From: Adiantum capillus-veneris
Taxonomy: Eukaryota; Streptophyta; Polypodiopsida; Polypodiales; Pteridaceae
Direction of reading: 5' to 3'
Length of the DNA stretch: 64,000 bases
Assembly (NCBI GenBank): GCA_014529385.2
Contig: CM043963.1
Location: 99,554,412 to 99,618,411, forward strand
The notes beneath the pieces are model-generated. The model was not told the origin of the DNA, ran no database searches, and worked only from the letters and a program-made list of their open reading frames with translations. The translations under genes and the position numbers were made by a program. Shown here piece after piece: positions 1 through 10,599 of the stretch (positions within the stretch are counted from its first letter, which is position 1; every line of letters begins with the position of its first letter).

Positions 1-836
1 CCAATGGCGACAAACGATCCTAGAGGGACCAACACCACATATGGTACCAATCCCTCTTGACATATGGCAGGCAGGGGTAGTTCTACCCCCAAACTCCAAA
101 AAAATCACCATAAAATCTTCAATAAAAACTTGTTTTTTGCCCCAAGCTTCAAGTGCATGCCAATGGTTTCACAGACATCCAATCACTAGGTCGTAAAAAC
201 CACCCCAAACATGGCCTATCTGACTCCGACTCTACCTATTCCCCTATCATTTCTTCCTCCACATGACCTCAAACTAAGTGCTCCAACTTGGCAAAAAAAC
301 ATCGGATCCATTTCGGTTACCAATTGACCCAAACTTCAGCGCGTCGTATCTCGACAATTGTAGCTCCAATTGACAAGCCGCTTCTTCTTGTCAGTTCCAT
401 ATGTTGTCCTATATCTTCCTTAACCTCATCAAGCTTTACAAAACATCTTTAGACACACCAATCAAGACGACCAAATATGCACAGAACTGGCTCCCGATGA
501 CACTTCATCTTCTAATATCTCTCCCATCTCGGCTCTGATTGACAATTTGAAAATACCAACACTTCACTATTCAAGCTCTACACATCTATCACTTCAAACT
601 GGCTTTGACCACCTATCCTAATCTGCCCAATCCGTTTCATATATGCAATCATCTCCAACTTCAAACGTTGGATAGAGGGAAAGGGGAACACACCAGGCAC
701 ACAAACAACACACATCTTTATAGCCCATGATAATCATTGCACCCCAATCCACTAGATTTCACCTTCAAAACTTGCACAACTAACAACAGACCACACCGTA
801 TTTTGCATGTTTACGACCGTGCCACAACACACACCC
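1..836 (-). mobile_element. LTR retrotransposon fragment, left half of the element hit by the outer transposon
   Basis: No open gene is visible. Positions 1-160 match 47451-47610 closely, including the shared stretch around CTTCAATAAAAACTTGTTTT. Positions 660-836 match 42672-42844, including the stretch CCCAATCCACTAGATTTCAC. The same family therefore occurs at least three times in the window. The match to 42.67 kb stops exactly where the inverted repeat of the outer element begins, and it resumes at 39158. I read this as the untranslated region upstream of gag of a minus-strand LTR element, by analogy with the copy at 42.6 kb that is followed by gag. Confidence 0.7.
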
Positions 837-855
837 ATTAGGAAAAGTTTGGACT
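837..855 (+). repeat. Left terminal inverted repeat of the outer transposon
   Basis: ATTAGGAAAAGTTTGGACT reads inward from the left boundary and is identical to the reverse complement of 39139-39157. It is followed by an A-rich tract and TTAGAGAGAGA at about 882. Confidence 0.85.
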
Positions 856-1572
856 CAAAAAAGGACTTTTTTTGCGTTAGAGAGAGAATGTTGTTCGATC
901 AATAGAGTTTGAGTCACCACAACGGTAGCTCCAATTTATTTGATTTTTATCTCAAATTTTTGCGTTTTCAAAAAAGAGTTTTTTCTGTTAAAAAAATATG
1001 AATAAGAAGATACGACGCGATTTGTGCAAATTATTCCCCTGCCATGGGCGACGAATGTCGAATGTGCCATAACTCACATTCAATGAGGCACACCTTTTGA
1101 TGAACACTTTTCAAGCTACTACTTCTTGTGTAAACTAGTGAGCCTCTTTTCTTTTATCGGTTCTGCGTAGTGTCACTTTGTAGCTAATAGAAGCAAAGAT
1201 GGAAGGAAGACGACCACAACGACCATCCGCCTCTGTTAGACCATGGTCGTTGGATGTCTACCACAGTCACCATTCGTAGTTGGGTTCTACTTCAAACAAG
1301 AAGAAGAAAACGGATGTCAAATGAATTCATCAACAGCTACAAAGGACGTGTGAAAGATTTTCGCTTGTCTCAAATGGGAAAGACAGTGAAAGAGGTGCTC
1401 ATTGAGCATGCATATATGCACTCCGAACTACGACTACAAAAGTCACCTTTGGGGTTTCCTGCTCATAGACCAAACTGTGTGACTACTATATCGCTAAAAA
1501 GTCTTTGAAGATCCTTCAAGTTATTTTGTTGACTATTTCTTGTGACCATTCTCTTATCTTTTGTTTTTGCAG

Positions 1573-2559
1573 ATATTTATCCTTCTAACAAAGAAGACTG
1601 GCAACCAATTGAGTGCATAATTGGTATTTTTGATGCTTTTCATGCTTCGGTGGGAGCACTTATGTACAGAACTAGTGCGAGAAGAGCTCTCGCAGAGAGG
1701 GGAGTTTTCTTTTACGACTACTTTTACAACGCCCCTTGCTCTGTCCATGGATTTGGTACTTTGAAACCTTTCCCTCTTCCCCAACAAGATTCCCCAAAGT
1801 GGCCAATTCCAACTTCAGAAACCTCTGAGTGTTTTAAACTCAAGCTTCATCAGGAAATTTTGAACTGTTTGCGACCAAACATTGCATGCAGGCAACTACG
1901 AGTCAGTCTATTTATGCCATTACATGTCTTTATAGATTTATTCCACGATGAGGTTAGAAAAACAGAAACCATGTTCATCTGCAAATCCCAAACTTGCCTT
2001 GATTTTTTGTATGATAATTGGGATGTCAGTGATTCTGAAGGCATTTTGTGCAAAGTTGACAAGCGCTCGGTTGTGTGCAAGTGTATGATAGCATCACAAA
2101 ATTTTATAGTTTCTTTCTACTACATGAGGTGGCATCGAGTGAATGGTCAGTTTGGTAGCTATGGATCAAGATTTAAGTGACAATGCTTTTAATACCTTGA
2201 TGTCCACCGAGATATGGTTTTCAAATTATTTGCTTACAGTTGTTGTGGTCAAATCAAATGTCACTTTAAGACAGGTTCGAGAGAATTTGTTAAATGAGTC
2301 CGATCTCAATTTGCCTTCAAAATTTGTTTTCAAGTGTAACATGCGAAAGGTACTAATCTACATGTATTACTTTTATACGTTGATGTTTCTATCGTGCTCA
2401 TGTATCCCAATGTCTTATCGCGTACGTTGCATTGTAGGTACCTCACAGACAAGAAAATACGACTCTTTGTGCACAGATTACCAGCGAGACAAACTTGAAA
2501 TAGTGAACTTATTGTACACAATGATTCAAATACTATTCTCAAAGATTACTCGACAAAGG
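1573..2559 (+). pseudogene. Unknown multi-exon gene of the outer transposon
   Basis: I do not recognise this protein. A coding exon begins after TTTGTTTTTGCAG (exon 1573-2080). A 70-bp intron (GTGTAT at 2081, GGTCAG to 2150) leads in phase to an exon at 2151-2349, and an 87-bp intron (GTACTA, TTGTAG) leads to a third exon at 2438. Reading across these joins gives a continuous protein with a Cys- and aromatic-rich middle (residues CLDFLYDNWD) and a later segment around LPSKFVFKC. An in-frame TAG at 2501-2503 is followed by about 18 more open codons, so it may be a decayed CAG. An upstream exon in 1230-1500 is likely but is broken in all frames. It lies tail to tail with the Ulp1-like gene. Confidence 0.5.
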
Positions 2560-2720
2560 TAGCTCTCTACATTACCAAACATCATTGGATCCTCACTCTC
2601 CCATTCTTTTGGAAAAGTGTACACAAAATTTTGTAAACTTCAACCATAATCAAAACAAAAGTCAAATTTCAATCTACTGCTTGTAATCAATTTGTCAAAA
2701 GTACATTTCATAATCTCTTT

Positions 2721-3372
2721 CTAATCTTGTGCGTGCGGTGATGTGGGGGTTGTTGGTTGAGGTTGAGGAGAGGTGGTGGCTTGGGGTTTTGGGGGCTCTG
2801 GAGCTACTTCATGAGTAGGAGAGGTGCTGGGTGGGGGGTTTGGGGGATTTGGAGCTGCTTCATGAGTAGGAGAGGTGCTAGGTGGGGGGTTTGAGGGTTG
2901 TGGAGTTGTTTCTTTAGGACGAGAGCTGGTGGGAGCTTGGGTTGGGGAGGCATCTGGGGAGATATTGATATGTGCTTGTGTTGGAGTGGTAGACACGGGG
3001 TATCTTGTCGGCGGTGGAGGCCTAGGCGTGGGCCTTGGTGCTGGCGGGATAAAAGCATCACGTGCTCCGTCTGGACGCATGGTCACGCAATTGATCAAGT
3101 TTTCAATCATTCTGTTTCTAAACGAAGAAACATCAACCTTTGAATAATCTGCCAAATTTCTTACCTGCGTTAAGAACATCATGTTTATTAACATAGCTAC
3201 TAAGTTATTAAGATACAAATCTGTAAACGAGTGTCAAATGCTTACACTTCTACGACTTCCATCAAGCATGACCCCGAACAAAATTTATGCATTGATTAAG
3301 ACCCTCCATCCACAAGAGTAGGCAGCGTCCTTCTTAGGTACTTTGTAACTAATAATCGTAAGATTCTCATAT
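2721..3372 (-). pseudogene. C-terminal half of the histone-fold/Ulp1-like protease gene (Cys half)
   Basis: Reading from the left edge of the inner transposon, the minus strand is open through VPKKDAAYSCGW, which resembles the catalytic-cysteine block of Ulp1/C48 SUMO-protease-like enzymes (consensus Q..DCG; here SCG). A TAA at 3285-3287 interrupts it shortly after. A short intron near 3219-3246 (GTAAGC to TTTACAG) leads to a last exon ending at 2721. That exon encodes a proline/threonine-rich tail of about 100 residues with two near-identical repeats (PPSTSPTHE). The first codons (TAT GAG AAT) continue in frame from the HW half at 31908-33287 once the inner element is removed. The rightmost Cys residue block is intact; the gene as a whole is broken. 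Confidence 0.7.
3369..3372. repeat. Target-site duplication ATAT of the inner transposon (left copy; right copy 31908-31911)
   Basis: ATAT directly abuts AACACC on the left and GGTGTT on the right. Removing the element plus one ATAT restores the reading frame CAG ATA TAT GAG AAT of the interrupted gene. TA-rich context leaves one to two bases of ambiguity. Confidence 0.65.
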
Positions 3373-3403
3373 AACACCATTTTAGATAATTTGGGAAAAT
3401 CCC
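3373..3403 (+). repeat. Left terminal inverted repeat of the inner transposon
   Basis: AACACCATTTTAGAT plus TGGGAAAATCCC with four intervening bases. It pairs with 31877-31907 with three mismatches. Confidence 0.8.
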
Positions 3404-3889
3404 GTTTCCCAAATTCTAAATGTGTATACTAGGATTGTGTTATTTTATGATTTCTAAGCTCTAGCTGCCTTTAATTTAGAGAAATTATCATGATTGTATG
3501 AGTCTATTTTAATTTCTCTACTATAAAATTTAAGAATAAACATCCAATATAGTTTTTGGAAAGAGGATTTGTATGACATGAGTGCTTTTCAAAATTCAAC
3601 AAATGCTTCTAGAAGTAGCTTCTCAAAAAATGAGGTGTCAAAAAAATCAATTGATATGATTTTAAAGCAGCATATAGATTGACAACAGTAATTAAAAAAG
3701 ATAATATGTAAAGGCAAATACTATTAAACACTCTTGTCATAATTTGGTGACCTTAATCCATGTATAACAAAATACTTGGTCATGGTTTTGTAGCATGCTA
3801 TCAAGTTTTAAATACACGATAATTTAAACAACATTCAAACTAATATTTCACACTTAAAAAGTCAAAACAATACAATAGAGTATCCTATG
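3404..3889. other. AT-rich left subterminal region, no gene seen
   Basis: Low-GC DNA without a credible coding frame. It contains a GGTGTC..AAAA motif near 3637 that resembles the subterminal motifs at 4836 and 31574. Confidence 0.5.
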
Positions 3890-4620
3890 GCTATAATACC
3901 ATGAGATGCCATCTATTGCACCTATGGCCTTAAAGCCATATGGTGCTCTTTGTAGACATGTCTATGACTTTAATATGTCTCTTTATGACCTCAAGGCCAT
4001 AGGGTTAGGATTGTTAGTTGGTCCCAACGTATAAAGATATCCAGTCCTTCAAAGCCATATGGGACTTTATTTATGTTCCACCCTATGTCCCTAAGGCTGT
4101 AGGTTGTCTTAGGGCCACACGATGTTGTTTATGCCAATAAGAAACCCTTCTATGCTCTATGTTGGCACTCTATGTCCTTAGGCACACAAGGTGTGCCTCG
4201 TATGCTAGTTAGAAACCCTTTATTCTATATGTTGTCACCATATGGCCTTAGACCATAGGGTGCCCTCTGTGCTAGTAAGAAATCCTCTATACTCTGTGTT
4301 TGCACCCTATCGACCTAGGGCCACAAGGTACCCTCTATGCTAGTAAGAAATCCTCTACGCTCAATATTGAGACCATGTGGCCCCAAAACCATGTGTACCC
4401 TCTAGGGCCACAAGGTACCCTCTATGCTAGTAAGAAATCCTCTACACTCAATATTGAGACCATGTGGCTCCAAAGCCATAGGATATCCTCTATGGTAGTG
4501 AGAAAAACCCTCTATGATCTATGTTCACAAACAACTAAAAAATCTAAACAATACTATAGAGTATCCTATGGCCCTAAGACCATAAGATGTCATCTATTGC
4601 ACCTATAATTCCATTTGGTA
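3890..4620. repeat. Palindromic CCTATGGCCC repeat array 1
   Basis: Units alternate a palindromic core (CCTATGGCC, short spacer, GGCCATAGG or GGCCACAAGG) with a linker resembling CTCTATGCTAGTAAGAAATC. Two adjacent units near 4310-4500 are almost identical. Short open frames in the array come from the repeat and are not regarded as genes. Confidence 0.85.
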
Positions 4621-5313
4621 TTTTATTTAACTATACAAAGTTAAATGAAACACTTACTTAGATAAACTATCATAATTCTAACTTTGAAATTATTTCTTAA
4701 CATAAAACTAGAATATAAAAACTCCTAATATAAGTTTGTGCCAAGGAATCAATGTTAAGATGAAGATTTTTTATATCAAGTACATGCTTTAAAACTTCAC
4801 TCAAAGGTTTTAGAGATGGTGTCTCAAAAAAAGGAGGTGTTTAAAAACACCATTTTATGTGAATAATACGAATTGTATACATTGATTATGTCAAAATAGT
4901 ATAAAGTATAAACATAAAGATTACCACCAACTTGACAGTTTCATAAAAATGATGGTCTTCATCGCATGTACAATAAAGTACTAACTAGAAAGAGTATGAT
5001 ATCTCCAAGATTGAGGGTGTTCAAAAAACACTGTTTAGTAACACTACCAAATATCAAGAACATTCTAATTGTTTCGATCACTTAATAAAGACAATTAATA
5101 AGAAGAAAAAGTCAACAATACCATAGAAGCATCAAACAATAAAACCAAAGAACTTGAATGAGAGAAGTCTCCTCACAATAGGATGCACGTCATTAAAAAA
5201 ATAGTTTAAAGATGTTTCAAGATATCCCACAACATTCCATCAAGTTTAAATTTTGAAAAGTACACAATGCCAAGTACTTGGTAGATGCTATTTAGAATAC
5301 TTAACTAGTACAC
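4621..5313. other. AT-rich subterminal region with transposon-end-like motif
   Basis: No coding frame is supported. At 4836-4856 a stem GGTGTTT/AACACC is followed by ATTTT, resembling the inner-element terminus. A weaker GGTGTT..AACACT occurs near 5007. Confidence 0.45.
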
Positions 5314-6090
5314 TTAAAATGGCCTCCTTCTCTTGATATTTTGAGTCCTTTGAGACATATAACATTGCATTACATAGTGAGTCTTAGGATCAGGATGGAA
5401 CATTATAAAATTTCTTATGGTATAGTCCCTCTTGTCTTTAGCATACAACCATCCACATAACCATGGAACAATTTCATCTTTTAAAAAACTTTGAAGAAAT
5501 TGAGTAGGTTGGTTCCAAAACTTTGGAAAAATCATATAAGTTCCTTGCATATCCCACATCACTCGATATGGACTATCATCAAATATTATAGTGTTGCCCC
5601 CATTTAAATAATCAAATAGCTTCCATATGGTCGAAAGATTTTTGTGATAGGCTCTTTTGTAACCGATCATGAAATTTGAATTTTGGCAGCACCGGTTATC
5701 TATAATCATCTTGAATTTGTGACTTTGTGTAGGAAAACAAGTCTTGATTATGTGTTGAGATTTTTGTAAACGATGGCAGCTCCAAATCCAAACCTCAAAC
5801 AACTCAAAGCCAATCTTAAGAAATACTCTGCATCTGGACGCACCGCATACACCTCATTGTTATCTTCTACAATGCACATGGTCCAGGTTGGCCTTGATTG
5901 AAGCTCAAATGTTGCAAGAATCACACCCTCTAAATCCAAGATAAGCATTCTTTTGTCCTGTTTGAAAGATGTTGGTAGATAATGAAACCATTGCTCTTGG
6001 TTTGAACGTGATATTTGATGTAATATGAAAGGGAGCTTCTGTATTTTGTGATAATCTAGTAGCAAAACATTTTTTCTTAGAAGCCCTAAA
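5314..6090 (-). pseudogene. FCP1-like (HAD fold) domain 2, frameshifted
   Basis: The FCP1-homology (CTD-phosphatase-like, HAD) order is visible: a LDLEGVI motif near 5950 (first Asp present, second replaced by Glu), RPDAEYFL, then after a one-base frameshift at about 5815-5825 FELFEVWIWSC (the F-V-W-S strand of the family), and further on IIFDDSPY (the DD loop). A likely acceptor TTTTAG precedes it at about 6090. The 495 bp between this and domain 1 hold palindromic repeats and are probably intronic, or the domains are separate genes. FCP1-type enzymes dephosphorylate phosphoserine on the RNA polymerase II tail, but activity is doubtful here because of the Asp-to-Glu change and the frameshift. 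Confidence 0.65.
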
Positions 6091-6585
6091 ATGATTTGAA
6101 AAAAAAGTTAATATAGAGATCTTAAGTGTGTTGAAGACCTTAGGGACATAGGGTGCTAATTTGTGGTTACACTTAGTAAGTCCTATGCAAGAACATAGGC
6201 CAAACTATGACCCTATGGCCTTAGATTCATAGGGTGTTGAGACCATAAAGTGAAATTCCCCCAAGGTTATAGAGCAAGATTTGACCTTATGAGCATGTAG
6301 ATTGTCCTTGATGGCATAGTGAACTCAAATTTCAAAGCAAACAACTATAAAAGCTTTTTAAAAAAAGAGCATTTGGCACATGAAACTTAGAAGTTACTTA
6401 TAGTATTGAAAGACAATTTAAAAAACTATTAATCATTTACATCTTCATATATCTTAAAACCCTAAGCACTCTAACAAAGTCTCTGAGTACATAAAGATCT
6501 TTGTAAATGACAAAATGTTACAAAACATTGCTCAATCACTTCTTGATATAGGGCAATTTGAGATCATACTGAATTTTTAGATGCT

Positions 6586-7950
6586 TTATATAATTCCTGG
6601 CTTCATGTACTTCACAGGCTCCTTGTATCCCAATTTTTGGGCAAGCATGATTGCTTCTGTACCGTTCAAGGCTGATAATGATTTGATATTCTTTAAGACC
6701 CTTACTTTTTCTCGATCACATGCTAAAAGTTTCTTGTCTTGACTTCGAGTGAACATTCCACTAGTGCTAGATGTTGTAACTTTCTCATCGTGAAGAGGAC
6801 AAGAAACTTCTGGTATCCTTCCCGTGGAGTAGGTTTTTCCTAGAAAAATTAGATTTCTCTCCTCCCACTCTGCAACAACCTTGTGTATACGGTTATAAAG
6901 CTCATGACCTTGAGCAATGGGTGCTTGTCCATATAAATGAGACCCTGTAACTATGCAAATGTCATTAACATGATTGAGAGCTTTGATATATGGTAGCAGC
7001 TCCCCAAGGAGGATATTATCCTCCTCATCATCAACATTAAATGATGGTGGAAAAATAAAATTCAATGCAGGATTCACACATCCCTTTAATGGTTCATCAT
7101 CTACAAGAAGAAATCTTCTTGCATCAAGCCCAAATTTTGATGACGCAATAGCCAACGGCTTGAAAAGTGTTTCTACTCCTGGATTATCTAAGCGAGTGAT
7201 CCTTGATTCTACGCATGGTTGACATTGGCTTTGCCCCCAGACCATAAAGAATGGAAATTTTTCTTTAGCTTCCTTTTCTAAAATCTTGATGATGTCCACA
7301 ACATGCATGTCATTAGCAGCTGACCATATCCCTACATTGAAATTGCTAAGTAGAGCCTTTAAAAACTCAATGCATCCTGGACGAATAACAATATGCTCAT
7401 GTCCAAACTTTAAGCTCTTCATTTTCTTGAACTTTTGCCAGCATCTCCTCAGGAACAATCCACACAAGCTCACTATTATAGTCAGCATTGGTTTGTTGGT
7501 GGATGGAAGGTCTGACTCACTATGCACTTCGATTTCCAAATCCTGGGGTGCTAAAATATTTGTGTTGGATTCTCCTTCTAGCGTTGCACATGTTATGGAA
7601 CTTCCATTGCCTTCTACATCCATTGTGGTGTCATGCAATCCAATTCCCAACTCTTGGGCTACTAGAATATTTTCATTGGATTATTCTTCTTCCCTTGCAC
7701 ATGTTCTGGAACTTTCACTGTCTTCTTCCATTGGATTACACTTTAAATTTATCTCCAGTCGTTGTAGCATTTGACCTTCAAAGACTTGTAGATTCTTGTC
7801 ATCTTCGTCAGAAACTCTTTGGTTGACATGGAGATTGATATAATCTTTCTCAGTAGGGTCAATGGAATTAGCATCCTCTATACCAACAATCTCGAGTAAA
7901 ACTTTGTCAGCCACAATATCTTGTTGAAGGACTGAAAGTTTAAAGAACAC
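6586..7950 (-). pseudogene. FCP1-like (HAD fold) domain 1 with acidic N-terminal region
   Basis: One frame runs from the N-terminal exon at 7950 to TAA at 6586. It starts with an acidic region, then the FCP1-homology domain: IVSLCGLFL where family members have a DxD-type motif, RPGCIEFL, FNVGIWSA and LLVDDEPLKG. The phospho-acceptor Asp is replaced (S and C in the DxD positions), so catalysis by this domain is unlikely, while the later VDDEP loop is kept. A TAA at 7681-7683 breaks the frame; the two paralogous exons at 10213-10599 and 12876-13283 have GAA there, so it is a recent G-to-T change. The N-terminal exon ends at the motif CAREEE before it. Function in the transposon is unknown; a regulatory or binding role is one possibility. 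Confidence 0.7.
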
Positions 7951-10201
7951 CTAATTTTAGATTCCAAAGTATCTACATTTTCATAACTCTTTTTTGTCAC
8001 ACTCTTAGAAAAAACTAATCGCAAATAGCAAATTTACTAACTGACAACACATCTACAATGAATTTATTTTTATGCTCCTTATTGTCTAGAGATTCCTAAT
8101 CTTTATCTACCTACATTAGGTCTTTGTCCATGATGGTGGTGCCTAGAAGTATACTTGGAGAAACATTTATGCCTTTAAGCTCTAGAGCACAAGTCTCATT
8201 TTCTATTTCCAATGATCTTCTTGCATGGATGATTTCCTTGACTAGGTTTCTTAGGGCCTTCAGGCCATACGGTTCTCATCGTAGATATCTCTATGACTTT
8301 AAGATAATCCAAAATATGTCTCAAGGCCATAGGGTTAGGATTGTTGGGAGGTCTCAACATATAAATAGATATATGGCTTCAAAGCCATATGGTACTTTAT
8401 TTATGTGCCACCCTATGGCCCTAAGGCCATGGGTTGTCATAGGGCCACAAGATGCCCTCTATGAGCACTAGTAAGAAACCATATATACTTTATGTTGGCA
8501 CCCTATGACCCGAGGGCAAAAAGGTCTGCCTCTTATGCTAGTAAGAAACCCTTTATGCTACATATTGTCACTCTATGGCCTTTGGGCCTTAGGGTGCCCT
8601 CTGTGCTAGTAACACATCCTCTATGCTCTATGTTTGCACCCTATGGACCTAGGGCCACAAGGTACCCTCTATGATAGTAAGAAATCCTCTATTTTCTATG
8701 TTTGTACCCTATGGACCTAGGGCCACAAGGTACCCTCTATGCTAGTAAGAAATCCTCTTTGCTCAATATTGAAACCCTATGGCCCCAAGGCCATAGGATG
8801 TCCTCTATGCTAGTAAGAAAAACACTCTGCGTTCTATGTTGGCACCCTATGGAGACTTGAGGGCCACAAGGTACCCTTTATAATGCTACTAAGAAACCTT
8901 GTATGCTCTAGGGGAGCACCAAATAGCCCCTAGGCCACAAGATTCCCTCTATGCTAGAAAGAAAACCTCTACGGTCTACATTGGCAACCTACAACCCTCG
9001 GGCCATAGGGTGCATCAAATGGCTCCTAGGCCACATGGTGCCCTCTATGCTAGAAAGGAAACCTCTGCGCTCTACAGTGACACTCTATGGTCCCAAGGCC
9101 ATAGGGTGCCCCTTACGCCTAGTATGACGCCATTGAAACTCTATATTTGCATCTAAATATCGTAGGCCACAAGGTGAGCTCTATGTTAGTAAGAAACCAT
9201 CTAAACTCTATGTTTGTAACCTATGGCCCAAAGGCCATAGGATAGCCAAGGAACCCTTTAGGAGAATTCCCCACAAAGACCACCTTATGGCCTTATGGTG
9301 ATTTAGTGGCCTAGGTGCCCTTCTTAAGACTCTTTTATTTTTTGTATCATATGGCCCCAGGGAAATAAGCTATCCTCTATGCTATCAAAAAACCGTTAAT
9401 GCTCTTTGTTGGAATCATATGGCCCCAAGGCCATAGGGTGCTCTCTATGCTAGCAAGAAACCCTCCATGCTCTATGTTTGCACCCTATGGCACCAAGGAC
9501 TTAGGGTGTCCTCCATGATAGTAAGAAACCCTCTATGCTCTAATTTTAAACCCCATTTGACTATGTTGACACCCTATGGCCCCAGGGCCATAGGGTGCTC
9601 CCTAGGGCCACAAGATGCCCTTCAACCTAGGAAAAGACCCTTTATGCCCTAAATTGGTACTCTTTGGCCTCAAGGTCATAGGGTAACTTCTATGCTAGTA
9701 GGATACATTATATGGTCTAGGTTTCCACTCTATTGCGTAGGGCTAAAAGGTTTGCTCTATGAAGAAACCATGTATACTATATGTTGGCAGTGTATGGCCC
9801 TAGGGATAGAAGGAAACCCTAGGGCTATAGGGTGTCCTCTATGCTACTATCATATGGTCCAAGGGCCAGATAGTGACCAAGGTATCATGTGTGTGAGAAT
9901 TCTCTACTATATATACAAAAACCACTTTATGGCACTATGGCGTCCCAGGTGCTAATAAAAATCCCTCTATGCTCTATGTTGGCACCCTATGGCCCCAAGG
10001 TCATAGGGCGGTCTTTATGCTAGTAAAATTCCCTCTATGCACTATGTTTACGTGTATACTTGTAAGAAGCCATTTATGCACTAGGTTGGCATCTTATGAC
10101 CCTAGATCCATAAGATGTCCTCTATGGTAAAAGAGAAATTGTACATGGGATATGATGGCATCCTATGATCCTAGGGCCATAGGGTGTCCTCTATGCTAGC
10201 A
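7618..10201. repeat. Tandem macro-repeat, copy A (2.65 kb)
   Basis: This copy contains the first exon of the FCP1-like gene, about 280 bp of unique spacer, and about 1.9 kb of the palindromic CCTATGGCCC array. The same order recurs in copies B and C. Offsets measured on GTGTCATGCAATCC are 2649 and 2684 bp. Confidence 0.9.
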
Positions 10202-10212
10202 AAATGTGTAAG

Positions 10213-10599
10213 TTAATACTCCGAAATTGAAAGAGCTTTATATACAATTAAAAAAAAACCTTTTACTTCCATTGTGGTGTCATGCAATCCAATTCTCAAC
10301 TCTTGGGCTACTAGAATATTTTCATTGGATTCTTCTTCTTCCCTTGCACATGTTCTGGAACTTTCACTGTCTTCTTCCATTGGATTACTCTTTAAATTTA
10401 TCTCCAATTGTTGTAGCAGTTCACCTTCAAAGACTTGTAGATTCTTGTCATCTTCGTCAGAAACTCTTTGGTTGACATGGAGATTGATAGAATCTTTCTC
10501 AGTAGGGTCAATGGAATTAGCATCCTCTATACCAACAATCTCGAGTAAAACTTTGCCATCCGCAATATCTTGTTGAAGGACTGAAAGTTTAAAGAACAC
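10213..10599 (-). pseudogene. Duplicated FCP1-like first exon, copy B
   Basis: Near-identical to the exon at 7681-7950 (same start at the FFKLSVLQQD segment) but intact where copy A has a stop. It is not followed by an FCP1 domain, since the next sequence downstream on this strand is a repeat array. I regard it as an orphan first exon that could still supply an alternative promoter or exon for the body at 6586-7650. Confidence 0.75.

Noticed and set aside
2875-3147. Glycine-rich plus-strand frame opposite the proline-rich tail
   Set aside because: It is the antisense of the low-complexity P/T-rich exon of the Ulp1-like gene.
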